Shown: piece by piece, positions 10,742-23,281 of the stretch
Layout of the letters: the number at the start of each line of letters is the position of its first letter
How positions within the stretch are numbered: position 1 is the first letter of the stretch
Assembly: GCA_900239685.1 (NCBI GenBank)
Contig: OENT01000129.1
Location: 9,247-73,246 of the forward strand
From: Rotaria macrura
Taxonomy: Eukaryota; Rotifera; Eurotatoria; Philodinida; Philodinidae
Length of the DNA stretch: 64,000 bases
Reading direction: 5' to 3'
Translations under genes and position numbers: made by a program
The notes under the pieces: generated by a model
What the model was told of the DNA's origin: nothing
Database searches by the model: none
The model's input: the letters and a program-made list of their open reading frames with translations, nothing else

Positions 10742-12737
10742 TTTCTTTTGTAAATATGCAAATGTTTCAATGATTGAAAAATAGAATGTGTAAAGTGAAG
10801 CAAATAAATGTCATAGAAGTGGACAACAATTTATCTTGCATAGCAACCGTAGTTTTTTTATTCATCCATTATTACCTGTCGAGTTTGTGCATATGTTTTA
10901 TAGTCATAATTTTCCCAAACATAATCTTTTAAGCCTGAATTTCCATTCCATACAACTTGATCAGTGAAAATCTATTCAAAAGTTAAATGAACCGAAAAAA
11001 AGAATTGGATCAAGAGATTCGTTGTATCTCAAAAAAAAGATAACAACGACATACTTCAACATGACTTCCTAGTTTCGGATAATTATAATTAGTAGTATCA
11101 ATTCGAGGTGTTGCGATGTCATTCCATTTTGGATCATGGTATTGCTAAACAATAAAAATTTTATCATGGACACAAGAAAACATTGTCTACAAACTGCAAA
11201 TATTGATTTCTTTTTTGTTAATTGACGAAGATCAACTTCTGACCAACAGTGAACTTTAGCTTGAGCGTCCCAATTTAATTTTTCATCAAATATCTTCAAA
11301 GTCAAAAAACGTAAATCTTGTTTATCGTAATCAAATTAAAGTTAGTCAATTGTTCATACTTGAACATTGCTCATTGATGCACTCGTCGGATTCATGGTTG
11401 ATGGTAAGCGTGTTCGAATTCTCGGTTCGCCATTCCAACGAACTGCTTTATGAAAAATCTAAAATAGAAATTGAATATTTCCCTTTAAAATACTGTATTG
11501 ATTAATGTTCGAATTAGATTTTACTTGAACATGAGACTTTTTTGGTTGATAATTTATATTTTTCCAAGTAGTTTCTTTTAATTTCGATCTTCCTGCCCAA
11601 ACAAGTTTTTCATTAAATATCTGGAATAGTAAATGAATTTTAAAAGATGTCTATACAACTTGACAATCTTACAGCTATATCCGAAGGTTTCGAACCATAA
11701 GATTTGTATGACATATTTTCCGAAAAATTGTGTTGAATATTAGTTTGTACATCGAAAATCTATTTGAATTTAAGAAGAAGAAAATAAAGAAGTAAATTCG
11801 ACTATGAATAAAAACAAAAATCATTTACTTTTCTTTCTGTCTCAGATGTTTGATCTAATTGTTGTTGAAAAAAATATGCTTCTCCACCGTCTGGTATCAT
11901 CGGCAATGAATTAAATGGAAGCATAAGACGTTGTCGTTGAAGAAAACGTGGAGTTTCTTTTTTAAGATCAGACAATTTTGATTCACTATGCCATTTTGGT
12001 TTTTTATTAAAAATCTTTACAATTACTCAAAGTGTTCTATTTTCCTGTTGAAACTTATATATGTAAACCGTTCCTACTTTAAATTCACTTCGATGTGGTT
12101 CATAGTTAAGATTTTCATATGAATAACTTCGTATTTTCGATTCAGCGTTCCATGCAAGAGGTTCATGAAAAATCGTTGGACTTCCATTAGGCAGGCACCA
12201 AAGTCGTCCGAATAGTTGAGGCCCTGGTTCCTGAATAAGAAAACATTCCTTTCAATTCGAACAGAAACATATGCATTGCTATATGACATACTCTGTCTGA
12301 TAGCATTGGTTGTTGGTCATCATCGGTTTGTTCGTCGGTAGATACTACAGGTTGAGGTCTTCGTCGTCGTGTCTTTTTAAATGAAAATTGCATAACTGAT
12401 TTTTGAATACTATTTCGATTACTTTAGTTTTTTTTCGTCTTCGAAATCGATTATCATCCAAATGTGTTCGCTAATAGAAGAATAACAGTAGAAACAGAAC
12501 GATACATTAAGCGAATACACAGCAAGAAAAAAAAAGAAACAATAACATACTGGTACTTCAGCAAACTAGAAGAAAACAAGTTTAGTTTCATGATAAGAAA
12601 GTCTAACATGAATATTAACATACTTTTGGAGGTAATTTTTTCACTGGTATAATTTTTATTTTTCTCGGTTGATATTCAAAATTAGCGAATGAGTTAACAC
12701 GTGACTGGATATGAGCATATTTTTCATTCGGTCGATG
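8421..12737 (-). CDS. Tau/MAP2/MAP4-like repeat protein (C-terminal, repeat-bearing part)
   Basis: About 20 small exons, nearly all phase 0, many coding one ~30-residue repeat: 12737-12625 (unusual first repeat), 12230-12078, 12014-11829, 11759-11673, 11620-11525, 11458-11360, 11293-11195, 11144-11055, 10971-10876, 9821-9732. Repeat exons open with IFxxK(L/A)xW and run on through an S-K/S-R pair, N-x-x-Y-x-P and a closing V-x. Read across junctions this gives, for example, NINYQPKKSHVQ|IFHK, matching the tau-family layout N-I-x-H-x-P-G-G-G-x-V-Q-I-x-x-K. The first exon has QSRVNSFANFEYQPRKIKI. Non-repeat exons follow (9691-8421), basic/Ser-rich, ending in TMTEAQQLIHEE. Expected role: binding microtubules. 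The PGGG turn is lost and a Trp is conserved instead, so another axonemal or microtubule-binding family is possible. No initiator exon was found here; the gene probably continues from the upstream coding block at 13560-17916. Confidence 0.6.
10708..10736. repeat. (TA)n microsatellite in long intron
   Basis: TA repeat inside the 745 bp intron (10875-10131) of the MAP-like gene. That intron also has a CT run near 10438-10452 and a second TA-rich patch near 10201-10226. No exon was recognised in it. Confidence 0.9.
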
Positions 12738-13559
12738 CTAAAGACAAACGTATGTTTCAGATGACTATTCGAAAATCTAAGGCCAACATAAATATTTGTT
12801 TTCTGTAGGAGTTAACTATTGATTTCTGAAGTAAATATTGGTTCCAATAACGAATGAACAGTTTTATAGAATAGAGTCAACATCGAAATCTCACAGATGA
12901 ACAAGAAAGCAATGATTTCTGACAAGATTTAGAATCCTGTAGTGTTGTATGAAAATTAGTTTTGAAGTATGGTATTTTTAAGAGCACTAAACATTCATCT
13001 TATATCACCTATAGTTTTCATGTAAAAGATTTTTAGTGTTACCATATAAAATGTATTATAATACTATTGAAAGCAATTGAAATTCTATTGTATGAATTAT
13101 TCTTATCTAAGGAAAAGTTGCAGGATATGCATCATGAGAATAGAGTAAAATTTAAGATTGTATTTTTCATCGTCAAAGATCATGATATTCTTCTTTGAAG
13201 TAAAGATTCATAGTGACTCTTCAAGAGGAAAAACTAAAGTGAGAAAAGTAATGCTAGTACAACGACCTAGGCATTTTTGCTTGGAAAAAAATACTTGTAA
13301 ACGATTAAGAACAAGCAGTACATTTATTTTTCAGAAAAAGTATTTCACTTATGGATGAACGTGTAATACAGAGTAAATGACATGTTGTGTTTTTATAGAA
13401 ACCTGATTTGAATGATTCATCTAAGGTAATTTGCGTAAAGATGATATTTTTTTTTATAAAGAACTTCATTGATTATTCAAACCAATGTTTATACCAATGT
13501 TAACTGTTTCATATATTGTCAACAGAAAATCAATGTTGGTCATATATTTTCGACTAGTG
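12738..13559. other. Gap between the two halves of the MAP-like locus (probable intron)
   Basis: About 820 bp with no recognisable exon. On the minus strand a possible donor (AAA|GTTCGT at 13577) and the acceptor CTTTAG before 12737 are both phase 0, so it can be read as one intron joining the two coding blocks. The alternative is an intergenic spacer after the stop at 13560. Confidence 0.4.
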
Positions 13560-16500
13560 CTATAGATTTCTACGAACTTTGCTTGCTAATATAGCAGCAA
13601 CACGTTCACGCCAATTTGTTAAAATCTGTCGTTCTTCCAATTGAAAATGTGCAATACTACTTGAAAATGACACTCGTCGACGTTGTCTTTGTTTTGGTTT
13701 TTCTTCTCGGAGATTATCATCGCTATGAATTTCACGTCGTTCTTCTGTCTAAATTGATTTCAATTATCAATACTGTGTGTTATTATGTGCCTCTCACGAG
13801 GCATACCTACATCAATTTGTGGCATTGGTAATGGTTGATCTTCAATAGATTTCTTTCGTTTTAATTTTTTTGCACGTACTCGAAGTGATAGTTTTGAATG
13901 TAGTTGACTTGGTGTTAACGATGGAAAATCTTCATCGTAGGATTTTGTTTGATTTGGTGATGATAATGAATTTGATGAATGATGTTTTCTAAATTTAATT
14001 GAAGCCGAACTAATTTGAGCATCGTTTCGATATAAATGTTCATCATTATATCGATGATATTGATCGTCTGTAGGTGAATCGGATTTTTCTGATGTTGGAC
14101 CATGTTGAGTTTGACTAATAAATATGGGTTTTGTAATTTGATATTGATCATTATTCATATCACCAGTTTTATTGGGCGATAAAATGTTTTGATTTTTAGG
14201 AGATATTCTTACACTATCCAACGGTTGCCTGTAAGTATCATCACCTTCGACAGAAGTATGATCTGAATTTGATAATACACTACGTCGTGGAGAACTTATT
14301 GGTGATTGCATATCAATTTGTTCGGATCTATTAGATACTATTTGATCTGTTTGATGATGATCATCTATAATTATTTCATGATTTTGTGTTGATAAGGATG
14401 GTAATCGTTCATTTTCCTCTGGTTCTTGTTGGTTGTGTGGATTAGTGGATGGAAATGGAGATGGTGTTGGAAGCATTAAATCCTGAAGTCTTGTTGGATA
14501 CGAAAGTACAGGACTTTGATGTGATAAGTTTTCTGGTTGTTCACTTTTCGATGGCGACGGAGTTCGATGTGATGGTTCTTCATATTCATGATGTGATATT
14601 GAAGTTGATGGAAGACGAAAATTCGTTTCTGGTGTCGTTGGTGGTAATTGATCGTCATGTTCAATATTAAGTTCAACTGATGCACTACGATGTGTACTAT
14701 TCGGAGAGCTACGGAAATTTTCTTCGGTTGGCAATTGAGGTGATTCACTGCGATCTGGAAGTTCTTGTATTTGATCATGTTCTTCGTTAGTTAAATAAGT
14801 ATTTGGCTGTGGAGATGATAAGCTTTGGACATGTGTCGTGCTACTTATAGCTGATCTAGCATGACCACCGGGCTCATCATTTGTTGTAAGAATTACACGT
14901 GGATCGGGTGGTATATCAAATGAAGACATCGAATATTGTTTTCTTGGTGTCGTTGTTCTCGATGCTTTTGTTTGATTATTTTCATTATCAGGTGAATCAA
15001 GAATAACAGGAAGTGCTGAACTTACCAATGAAAGTGGACGAGATTCATCAGCATTAGATTCTGAATACTGCGTAGTTAATCTTTGATCAAGACTGTATGG
15101 TGTTTGTTCTTCATTATGAAGAAAATGTTCACTTTGAACTGTAAATGGATTGGGTTCATTGTTATTTGTCGGTGTTTTTTGTCTATAGTCCGAAGATACT
15201 CTTGATTGTTGATCGACTTCATCATTATTAAACGAAGGATTTCTTGAAGCAGATCTCTGCTGATTTGAATGTGACCTTTCACTGTAAACTATAGATCGTT
15301 GACGAGACACGGTTCTTGAACTAGCATTTGAATTTTCTCTACTTAGAGTGTTAAATGGAATTTTTGTTGCTGAATCCATACGTTCTATTTCCTCATCGTT
15401 TTTTAAACGATTCGAATTTCTCGAATCAACATGTGATGGTGTTCGTGATGCTGAGTGCAATCGTTGATCATCAGAATGTATGCTTTCTGACGCACGACTT
15501 TGTTGATTATCGATATTTTTCAATGGAGTCTGATTTCTCGATGATGCACTTGGTGTTCGTTCATTTTTGCTTGTAATTTGTTCATCATGCCTATCGGATA
15601 CTGTTGATCCAATACGAGAGGGAATTCGATAAGATCTTGATGATGAGGAGGAATGAACTCGACTTTGTGAAGGATTGGAACGTTGATCTTGATCGTCCAT
15701 ATTAGAATTAACCATAGGTGTGCCAGTCATGGTAATGGACGATTGTTGACGATGATCGTCATTGTTCGCACTGTTTTTTCTACTGAATTGCGTTTGCATG
15801 TCGTCAATAATGAAAGAAGGTAAAATTTTTTTCGGTGACGAGGCCGACGATGTTAAAGCTGAAGTAGTCGTTGTTATACGTTTCTTACTTGCATCCGTTT
15901 CTTCACCTTCTATTTCTTCATTTTCTTCTACTTTTCTATTCTCATTGTTATTTTTTATAGTTGCCGGCATTGCCTCAGTAAATTGTAGTTGTTTTTGTGA
16001 TGTCGTCGCTGAATGTAAGATTAATAATGATGCTTGAGATTGTCCCACGATACTATTACTGATGCTGTCATCGCCAATGACATCGGCACCAGCTGGCAAT
16101 AGAAAATTACTATGATCTATAGGCATCATATCTTCTTCAGCGTCACCTTCGTTGCCATAATCACTAAAAAAGTAAGCACCATGACCATCAGCGTCGTCAT
16201 TGACAGTTGGAGGAGAAACCGAAGAAGAACGGGCCATAATATTCGAATTGATTGATGATATTTGAAATACGGATGATTTTTGATAAGGATTATCAGTGCC
16301 TATAGGCGTTGTTCTTGAAACTGGCGTTGATGGACGCGAGTTTTCAGTTGGAATGGAAATCAACGGATTTATTTGATTTTCTGAATCTGTTACGGTTTCA
16401 TTAGGAACTGTATCATGTTGCAATTGAAGTTCAGATTGTCTTCGAATGTAGGGCGCTATTTGAACCAATAATTTATTATCATGAACAGTAAATTCTTCTG

Positions 16501-17916
16501 TTGATGCTAACTCATGTAATGAATTGGCCGTTAATGATCGAGCAGTTATAGTATCAGGCTCCTTATGTGCAATGAAATCTTCCGTAGGTTCATAATGTTC
16601 TAGTTTACTATTACCACTGAACTGTGGTACATTAATCATCGCACGATTTTGGGGCGGAGCAGATACATCACGAAGAAACTGATTAGTATTCAATGCTTCG
16701 TACAAGTTGGCTTCTTGCAGTTGTTCAACTAAAGTCGATTTAGGATCAATATGTTCTGGATCACTCGGAAGTATTTCAATTTCTTCAATTTCCGGTGGAT
16801 AATGATATTGACCATTTGATTGAGATTTCGATGATGTAACATCTGAAAAGAACAAGAAACATATATATATGATTCATTGAAATCAATGATACATACCCTT
16901 GTCAATTAATTTTGGTGTTAACTGTGGTGATTGAGTTTCGCTCATTTTGGTTTGTTCATATTGTACACCAACAGATGATTGTCTTGATGCTTTCCTTGAA
17001 TCATTTGTTAAACTAGGTATGACTTCGTAGACTCGTTTTGGTTTATTTGGCCATATTTGGCTAGAACTAACACTATCTTTTGTTGCTGTTGAATGTGCAG
17101 ATGTTTGTTGAGTACTTTTATTCATAGGTGAACTTATTGTTGAACTAGGTTTTTTTATTGGTGAGCTTATTGTTGAACTAGGTTTTTTCATTGGTGAGCT
17201 TATTGTTGGATCAGGTCTTTTCGTAGGAACAGCCGTTGGTTTATTAGTTTTTGTTGCTTGTCGAATGATATTCTCATTATGATTCTAGAAGAAAGATGAT
17301 TAGTAGAAAATAACTAGAGTGAATATCTTACATCGTGTTCTACGATAGGCGAAAAACGTGGTGGCACATAACGTGGTACTGAAGGTCGTCGTTCAAGTGA
17401 AGTTAATTCTCGATCAATATCAGTAATTGTACGTTGAATATCAGTTAATAAGTTTTCTCTGAAAACTTGTGCATTGGCAAGACGAGCATCGGTCATAGAT
17501 TGTTGCTGATTTAGATTTGGTGGTATATATGTTGATGGTAGAGGAGGAACAATAGTTGGTCGTCGATGTTCTAATGGTTTAATATCGTCAAATATAGATA
17601 TTGGTTCTCCTAAATCTGATATTGATTTTGCTGATGATGGTGGTAACTCATCAAGAAATGATGGTGGTTGATATGAAAGTTGATTATGTGGTGAACCATA
17701 TAAATGTGCTGGACTTCGATTAGGACTTGTATTTAAAAATTGATATTCGTAAAGATTTTGTTGTGCTTGTTGTCGATTACGTATACGAGTATCATAATAT
17801 TGATAGTGTGCATTTCGATTTGAACTATTCGACGAAGAATTTCGAGATGATATTGACGTTGTTGTAGGTAACAAAGAATAATATAAGTTATCGTTACTGT
17901 TACTTGGTCGATTCAT
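13560..17916 (-). CDS. Long disordered Ser/Asn/Gln-rich protein, likely projection domain of the MAP-like gene
   Basis: Exons 17916-17332, 17284-16897, 16842-13811 (3.0 kb, the largest exon in the window) and 13748-13560 encode roughly 1,390 residues. The start MNRPSNSNDNLYYSLLP is the first Met. Composition is dominated by S, N, Q, T, D and E with many SP/TP pairs; no globular domain is recognised. Features: a short predicted helix around residues 160-180 (TDIQRTITDIDRELTSLERR), three tandem 11-residue repeats with TISSP cores, and a basic end KLKRKKSIEDQPLPMPQID followed by RRRVSFSSSIAHFQLEERQI. The last exon either stops at TAG (13560-13562) or splices at 13578 into the repeat exons below. 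Long acidic/Ser-rich N-terminal projection domains are typical of MAP2 and MAP4, which supports one combined gene. On its own the block is unrecognised. Confidence 0.65.
17122..17220 (-). repeat. 33-bp tandem repeat in coding exon
   Basis: Three head-to-tail copies of a 33 bp unit (GGTGA..TTATTGTTG on the + strand starts at 17127, 17160 and 17193). In frame they encode TISSPMKKPSS-type 11-residue units. The copies differ at only a few bases, which suggests recent expansion without frame disruption. Confidence 0.88.
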
Positions 17917-20011
17917 ATTTAGTATTCAATCATTATTTGATTAACTTTTCTGTAATAAAAATCATTCACTATTATTTCAATTATAAATAAAAAGAGAAAA
18001 AGAAAATCAATGTTAGTTTTGTTTTTTAACGAAGCATAATTTTGTATGTTTCATCGTTTTTTTGTGCTCGCATGAAAAATAGATTGAATAAACAAACATT
18101 CACTTATGTTAAACGTTTATTGACCATGCTGCCACATAACCACTTTAAGCATTCTTTTTTTTTTACAATTGTATTTCTATTTACTATTACCTCTATGTAA
18201 GTGTGATCGACGTATGCTTACCTTGTACACGATGGCATTATGTAGAGCATGGTACCACATTATTACCTTATATTTTGAATAGAAACATACTATTGATGAG
18301 AAATGTTTTTCAATTTCTTTTTAAACATATGGATGGAATAGTCGTGTTTATTTTTGCGAGCATGCCTTTAATTGAATAAAAAATTTTATGTAATCTTATT
18401 GCGCTACACCTTTTTTTTTCTTTCTCTTTTAGCAAATCAACTAAAATTCACTTATATATTAAATGTGAAAGCATTCTATTGAAATATTCCTGCTTTAAAT
18501 ATTGATATTTAATGGTCTTGTGGCATATTCTCAAATTCTTGTTCAACTTCTCATTTATCTTGCATGCGTTCAAGGATTGGTTTTGTTAATATTTAAAAAA
18601 CATTTGTATTTATTGAGTGTAAATTACGTTGACGACTCAAAATCAATTGTCGTTGCCTTTTTATGATAGTTGAAAAAGAATTTATTACATACCTGTTCTT
18701 ATCGTAAGTATTCATTTTTTCACAGAACTTCGATAGACAACATGTATTATAATTAAGAATTTTCGGAAAAAGAATTAGTGATCGATGAAACATAAATACT
18801 CGTATTACTTTTGAAGTAAAATCTTCAATCGGATGGTAAGGGCGAGGAAACCTGCCCTTGTCACAAGTCGAGTAGAACGACAAAAAGAAAAGAACATTCA
18901 TCTTTGTTACATCATGTAAAAGTACAAACCTTATATAATTATTAAACATTATTTATTAAAGTATATATTAATTCATAGTATCCAGACTGATGATATTATT
19001 TATGATATTCTACTAACATGAACAAAACAAGTATCGAGATATATATGTTATAGATGAAGTGCGACTCAAATAGATGTCTCTCTTATAAAATTTCATTTAA
19101 CAAATGAATTTTATTTAAATAGTCACTTTTATTCTTTGAGTTTGACAGTACGAATTCGTAGGTTTTCGGAATCCGATTAGTGCCGTTTTGGAATTTGTGA
19201 AAAGCAGACTGCATTGTCTTCACCGATGTGCAAATGTTGATGCAACATAAATAGAGTTTCTCCAAACACATCACTTGATGATTAGTAAACAATAAAACTC
19301 AAAGTTAAAAAATACCAGGGTACCGTTCAACTTTATTTACTGATGCGTAATGCATTGAACTTTTCAGTAGACCGTTTCTATGAATAGAGGATTGTAAACC
19401 ATAAAACAAAAATGTTTTCTTTCATTGAAAAAAATTGAATATGCCCGTTCAAACTTCTTCATCATTTGAATTTTCTACACAATCGATTAAATGTGTGTCA
19501 AAACCAGTCTCTTATTCAATTATAAAGATTGTCATTCTTTTAATGCATCTTTCTTTGGATAAATCTGAACAAATTAAGTTCTAGAATCTAAAATATAAGT
19601 TATATATCACCCATCAAGCATTCTGTCGTACCAGAAAAAACAAGCAAAGGAAGAAGTCAAGTTCAATATTAGAGACAAAAACAACAATATATCTATAGAA
19701 TGAAAAAGAAAAGGGAAGACACCTACACCCATTCTCGGAAGGGTACATCAAGAGACAAAAGAAAAGGATTCTTTCCCTAAAAAATATTACATATAAAATC
19801 TAAATTATGTTATGAGAAAGAATCACAATACTAGACAATAAATACTACTGTTTTGTTTTTGATATACGTGACAAATATAATGAAAAAAAGAAAACCGATT
19901 CTATGAGTAAAACAAAAATACACACAGATAAGTCTCATTAGGCAGATGAATTATCTTTCTCTTGTTTCGTCTTTGAGAAATGATTATGTATTTATTTTTG
20001 GTTTCATTACA
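17917..20011. other. Intergenic region, no gene recognised
   Basis: About 2.1 kb of AT-rich DNA between the MAP-like start and the 3' end of the mitochondrial carrier. The open frame at 18593-18949 (-) contains a stretch GRFPRPYHPIEDFTSKV but has no recognisable family or flanking exons. I see no RNA gene or repeat. Confidence 0.5.
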
Positions 20012-22819
20012 TTAACTGACACTACCCAATGGTTTAAGACCCATCATTGCTTCAGCAATACCTAGATAATAAACCATTTGTGCTATGCCAAATAGAGGTG
20101 CGATGACCATAACACGTAGAATTGAACCTTTAAAGAAGGCACTTGCGCCTTCTTCTTTCATTACTTTCCTTTAAAAAAAAATAGGATAAGTATTAGAATG
20201 AAAAAAATTACACCGATTAACTTACGTTGCACAATCCAACATTCCCGAATAACGATTTTTATTATCCAATGTTTGTAAACGAGTTTTGACAACTAAAAAT
20301 AAAACGAAATTCAATCAGAGAACACATTTTGTGACTCTTCATTGTTTAGAACTTATAAACGAGAACAGTTAATTACTAAATGTAAAAAGAAACTTTCCCA
20401 GCATGTCCAAAGCTACCAAAACAAAAGCGAAATATGTCATAGAAAACAAAATAATAGATAAATGATGAACATCCTAAGAAAATAGTACCGATAGTGAAAA
20501 TTTCATTGTTTATTTTATTTCCGATTATATTGTCAATCTTTTTAATATCTAACCATGATCAACACTAAAGTTAAAAAAACAGAATATGAAATTTTACCTT
20601 AAGAAATTCGATCCAAATATAACAAATACTATTGAATTTATAAGAAATCTTATATGATAAAATAAGAAGATTTGTCAAGTGTTTGTAGTTATGTGTGAGA
20701 AATTATTGAAATTTTTATCGTAATTATTTGATGTCTTTGATCATTTGATTAAGAATTGTGAAACCTGATATTTTTAGTTAAGGCATCGTTTGTTGGTTGG
20801 TGAATTTCATTCAAAATAGTTCAATAAAAGTATAGTTAGAAATCTTGATTGTTTCCATGATTTCCATTATTTATTGCTTAAAAGTATTATCAAACTAATC
20901 TCATCATTGAGAATCATCTGCGAACCTTTGTCAATCTATTCTGCTTGAAAAAGTGTGTCTAGATGCAAGGTATGACACACGTCGTTTTCGAAAATTTATC
21001 TCTTTTATATTAATACCAAGGAAATTTTTCTTCTAATTAGAACTTCATTTGTTTTTCTCGTGCTTTTTACCTTTTTCTTTCGTCCTATATAAAGAAAGAA
21101 TCAGTATAAGTCTTCTTCCATTTCATCCATGCCTACATGCCAATTCACAATACAAATAAGTGTAAGTGAAGAATGAAGCGCCTCGAAGAAATTCATTTAA
21201 CAATCAGTTGTTTTTAATCCGTATGTGATGAATGTCTTTTCGAACTTTTATAATGTAGAATTGAAAATTTTCCTTCTAGCTTCTCGACTCATTGTAAGGT
21301 ACATAAATAGAAGCTTTGAGGCTAGTTCGGATGTAAGGTTACTTTCTTTTTTTCAACTTAGGTGGCCTTCAAGAATGAAATTAAGATGATGGAAAAACAT
21401 TGAGCAAAACATTTGAATAACATACATCATCAGACCGAATGAAGATTCTGGAGAATGGAATATTTCTATCTAATGTATTCTACACAAACATTTTAAAAAG
21501 AAATCAGGGAATACTAGTTTTCATATTCCGGAAGATTTTGCCAACGGTGTTTTTGTTTTTAGCAATGACTTTTGAAAGAATAAGAATAATGAAGTTGTTT
21601 ACATTTTCTAAGATCTCTTATTTTAACTTCGTGAACGTGACACAAACACTGAAATCAATCAAAACATAACAGTATTTCGTATTCCTTCAACATCGATGTA
21701 ATTTTCATTAGAAGAATAAGTTTTTTGTTTTTTTATGTTCAAAAAGAAAAGTTTCTTACCATCGAGTGGTGTGGCTAGAAAGGCACTAATTGCACCGGCA
21801 ACGATACCCGATGCAAATGAATGATAAAAAGGTACTTGATTATTGCCCGGTGTTTTCCCCTATGAATGTCGAACGGAACAAGCAAATGTAAGAGCAAAGA
21901 AGTTTTGCATGACAACTAACTTTATCAAGGAAATAAGCAAATAGAGGAAAGTACATCATTGAAAACACAACATCACGTGAGAATGTTGCGCCAACACCTT
22001 TGTATAGACCAATAATACCCTTTTCACGGTACAATTGCATTGCTAATTGTCTGGCATTCAGTGATTGTGTTGAATCTAGAGGAACAAAAGCGAATTTAAA
22101 TGAAACCAATTTTAATTCTCACACCTTTAGTTTTTGCCATTTGTCGTTGAATTTTAAGTAATTCCATTGGTGTTGTAATAACAATTTGACATGTTCCAGC
22201 ACCAGCACCGGCTAAGATTTGTCGATGAATTGGAAGCGATCCATCGCTAGAGAAAAGAAAACTTGTTTGTTTTATTCCTTTTCTCTGTAATGAAGTTTTC
22301 TTTTATTTACGTATTTCTTAATAAATGACGAAAGCCATCATTAGCAACAAGTTTTATTGCCTTTTCTGGTGTTATTAATAAGATATTCACTGCCGAACCT
22401 ACAAAGGATATTCATCATTGAGATAAACGAACGAACATGGGCACACACAAAACACTACGAACCGCTATACATTCCACGGAATCCATTGCTTCGAAATGTT
22501 TTTGCAGCACAATCGAAACTTAATAAAATCAAATAAAAAAATTTATATGAATATTCTTCTGTTGTAAACATAAATCATTTCAAGTTTATTTACATATTTT
22601 TATAAAGTGCAGGTTGACCGACCATTTTCGATTGATTTTGCATTCGAGTTTTAACGAGATCCAACGGGAAGACACATATAACACCCACAATACCTGCAAT
22701 ACCACCATTGATAACGCGCGGTACTAATCTATGAACAAAAGAATCTAATTTTAGTAATATTCAATTGTTTAAAAAGAAGAAAATATCTACCCAAAGTCTG
22801 ACTTTACTCCAGTTGTCAT
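20012..22819 (-). CDS. SLC25A22: Mitochondrial glutamate carrier, SLC25A22/SLC25A18-like
   Basis: Multi-exon gene starting [22 protein letters not shown] at 22819 and ending [13 protein letters not shown] at 20012. All three mitochondrial-carrier repeats are present with their P-x-[DE]-x-x-[KR] signatures: [11 protein letters not shown] (repeat 1), [12 protein letters not shown] (repeat 2), ATPLDVVKTRLQ (repeat 3). Typical glutamate-carrier blocks include [65 protein letters not shown], and [18 protein letters not shown]. The product should be an inner-membrane six-helix H+/glutamate symporter feeding matrix glutamate metabolism. Length is about 310 residues, normal for the family. Introns are 45-110 bp except one of about 1.5 kb (20294-21756) placed within the repeat 3 signature (L-D|V-V-K), which holds no recognised feature. 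SLC25A22 and SLC25A18 cannot be separated by eye. Confidence 0.93.
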
Positions 22820-23281
22820 TTATGATTGAATTCACCGTTTGAAGTCTGACGTTTATTGGAATAAAAATGTGATGTATTTACAATATAATCTACAAAGGAA
22901 AAGAATCCAGAAGAAAAAAAGACAACTCATTCAATCGATCGATTCGTTTTATTTGATTTTTATTATAATAATACACATAATCATAGATAGATGCATTTAA
23001 AATTAAAATTAAAATGAAACGAACAAATGAACAATAAGCATAAAATTATATATAACATAAAAGAATATCACACATGAAAAAAAAAATAATCGATTCTTGA
23101 ATCATGAATAGTGGAATGTGTATGGATTTTCATAGTTTTTTTAGTGGATTGTATCGAATAAATCAGAACGCGATAAATTATGGTTTGATTTGTTTTTGTT
23201 CTCATTGGAATGTTTGAAATAGGTGAAAGACAAAAACAAGAAATTAACAACGACTGACTGCGAACGAACGAAATTCTTTGA
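22820..23281. other. Intergenic spacer
   Basis: 462 bp between the carrier start and the ARHGAP1-like stop at 23282. It is AT-rich, with A-runs near 23077-23090. The open frame 23068-23250 (-) resembles no known protein and lies in what should be 3' UTR. Confidence 0.5.

Noticed and set aside
18593..18949. 118-codon minus-strand open frame as a gene
   Set aside because: No recognised domain, no neighbouring exons with compatible splice phase, and composition like the surrounding spacer.
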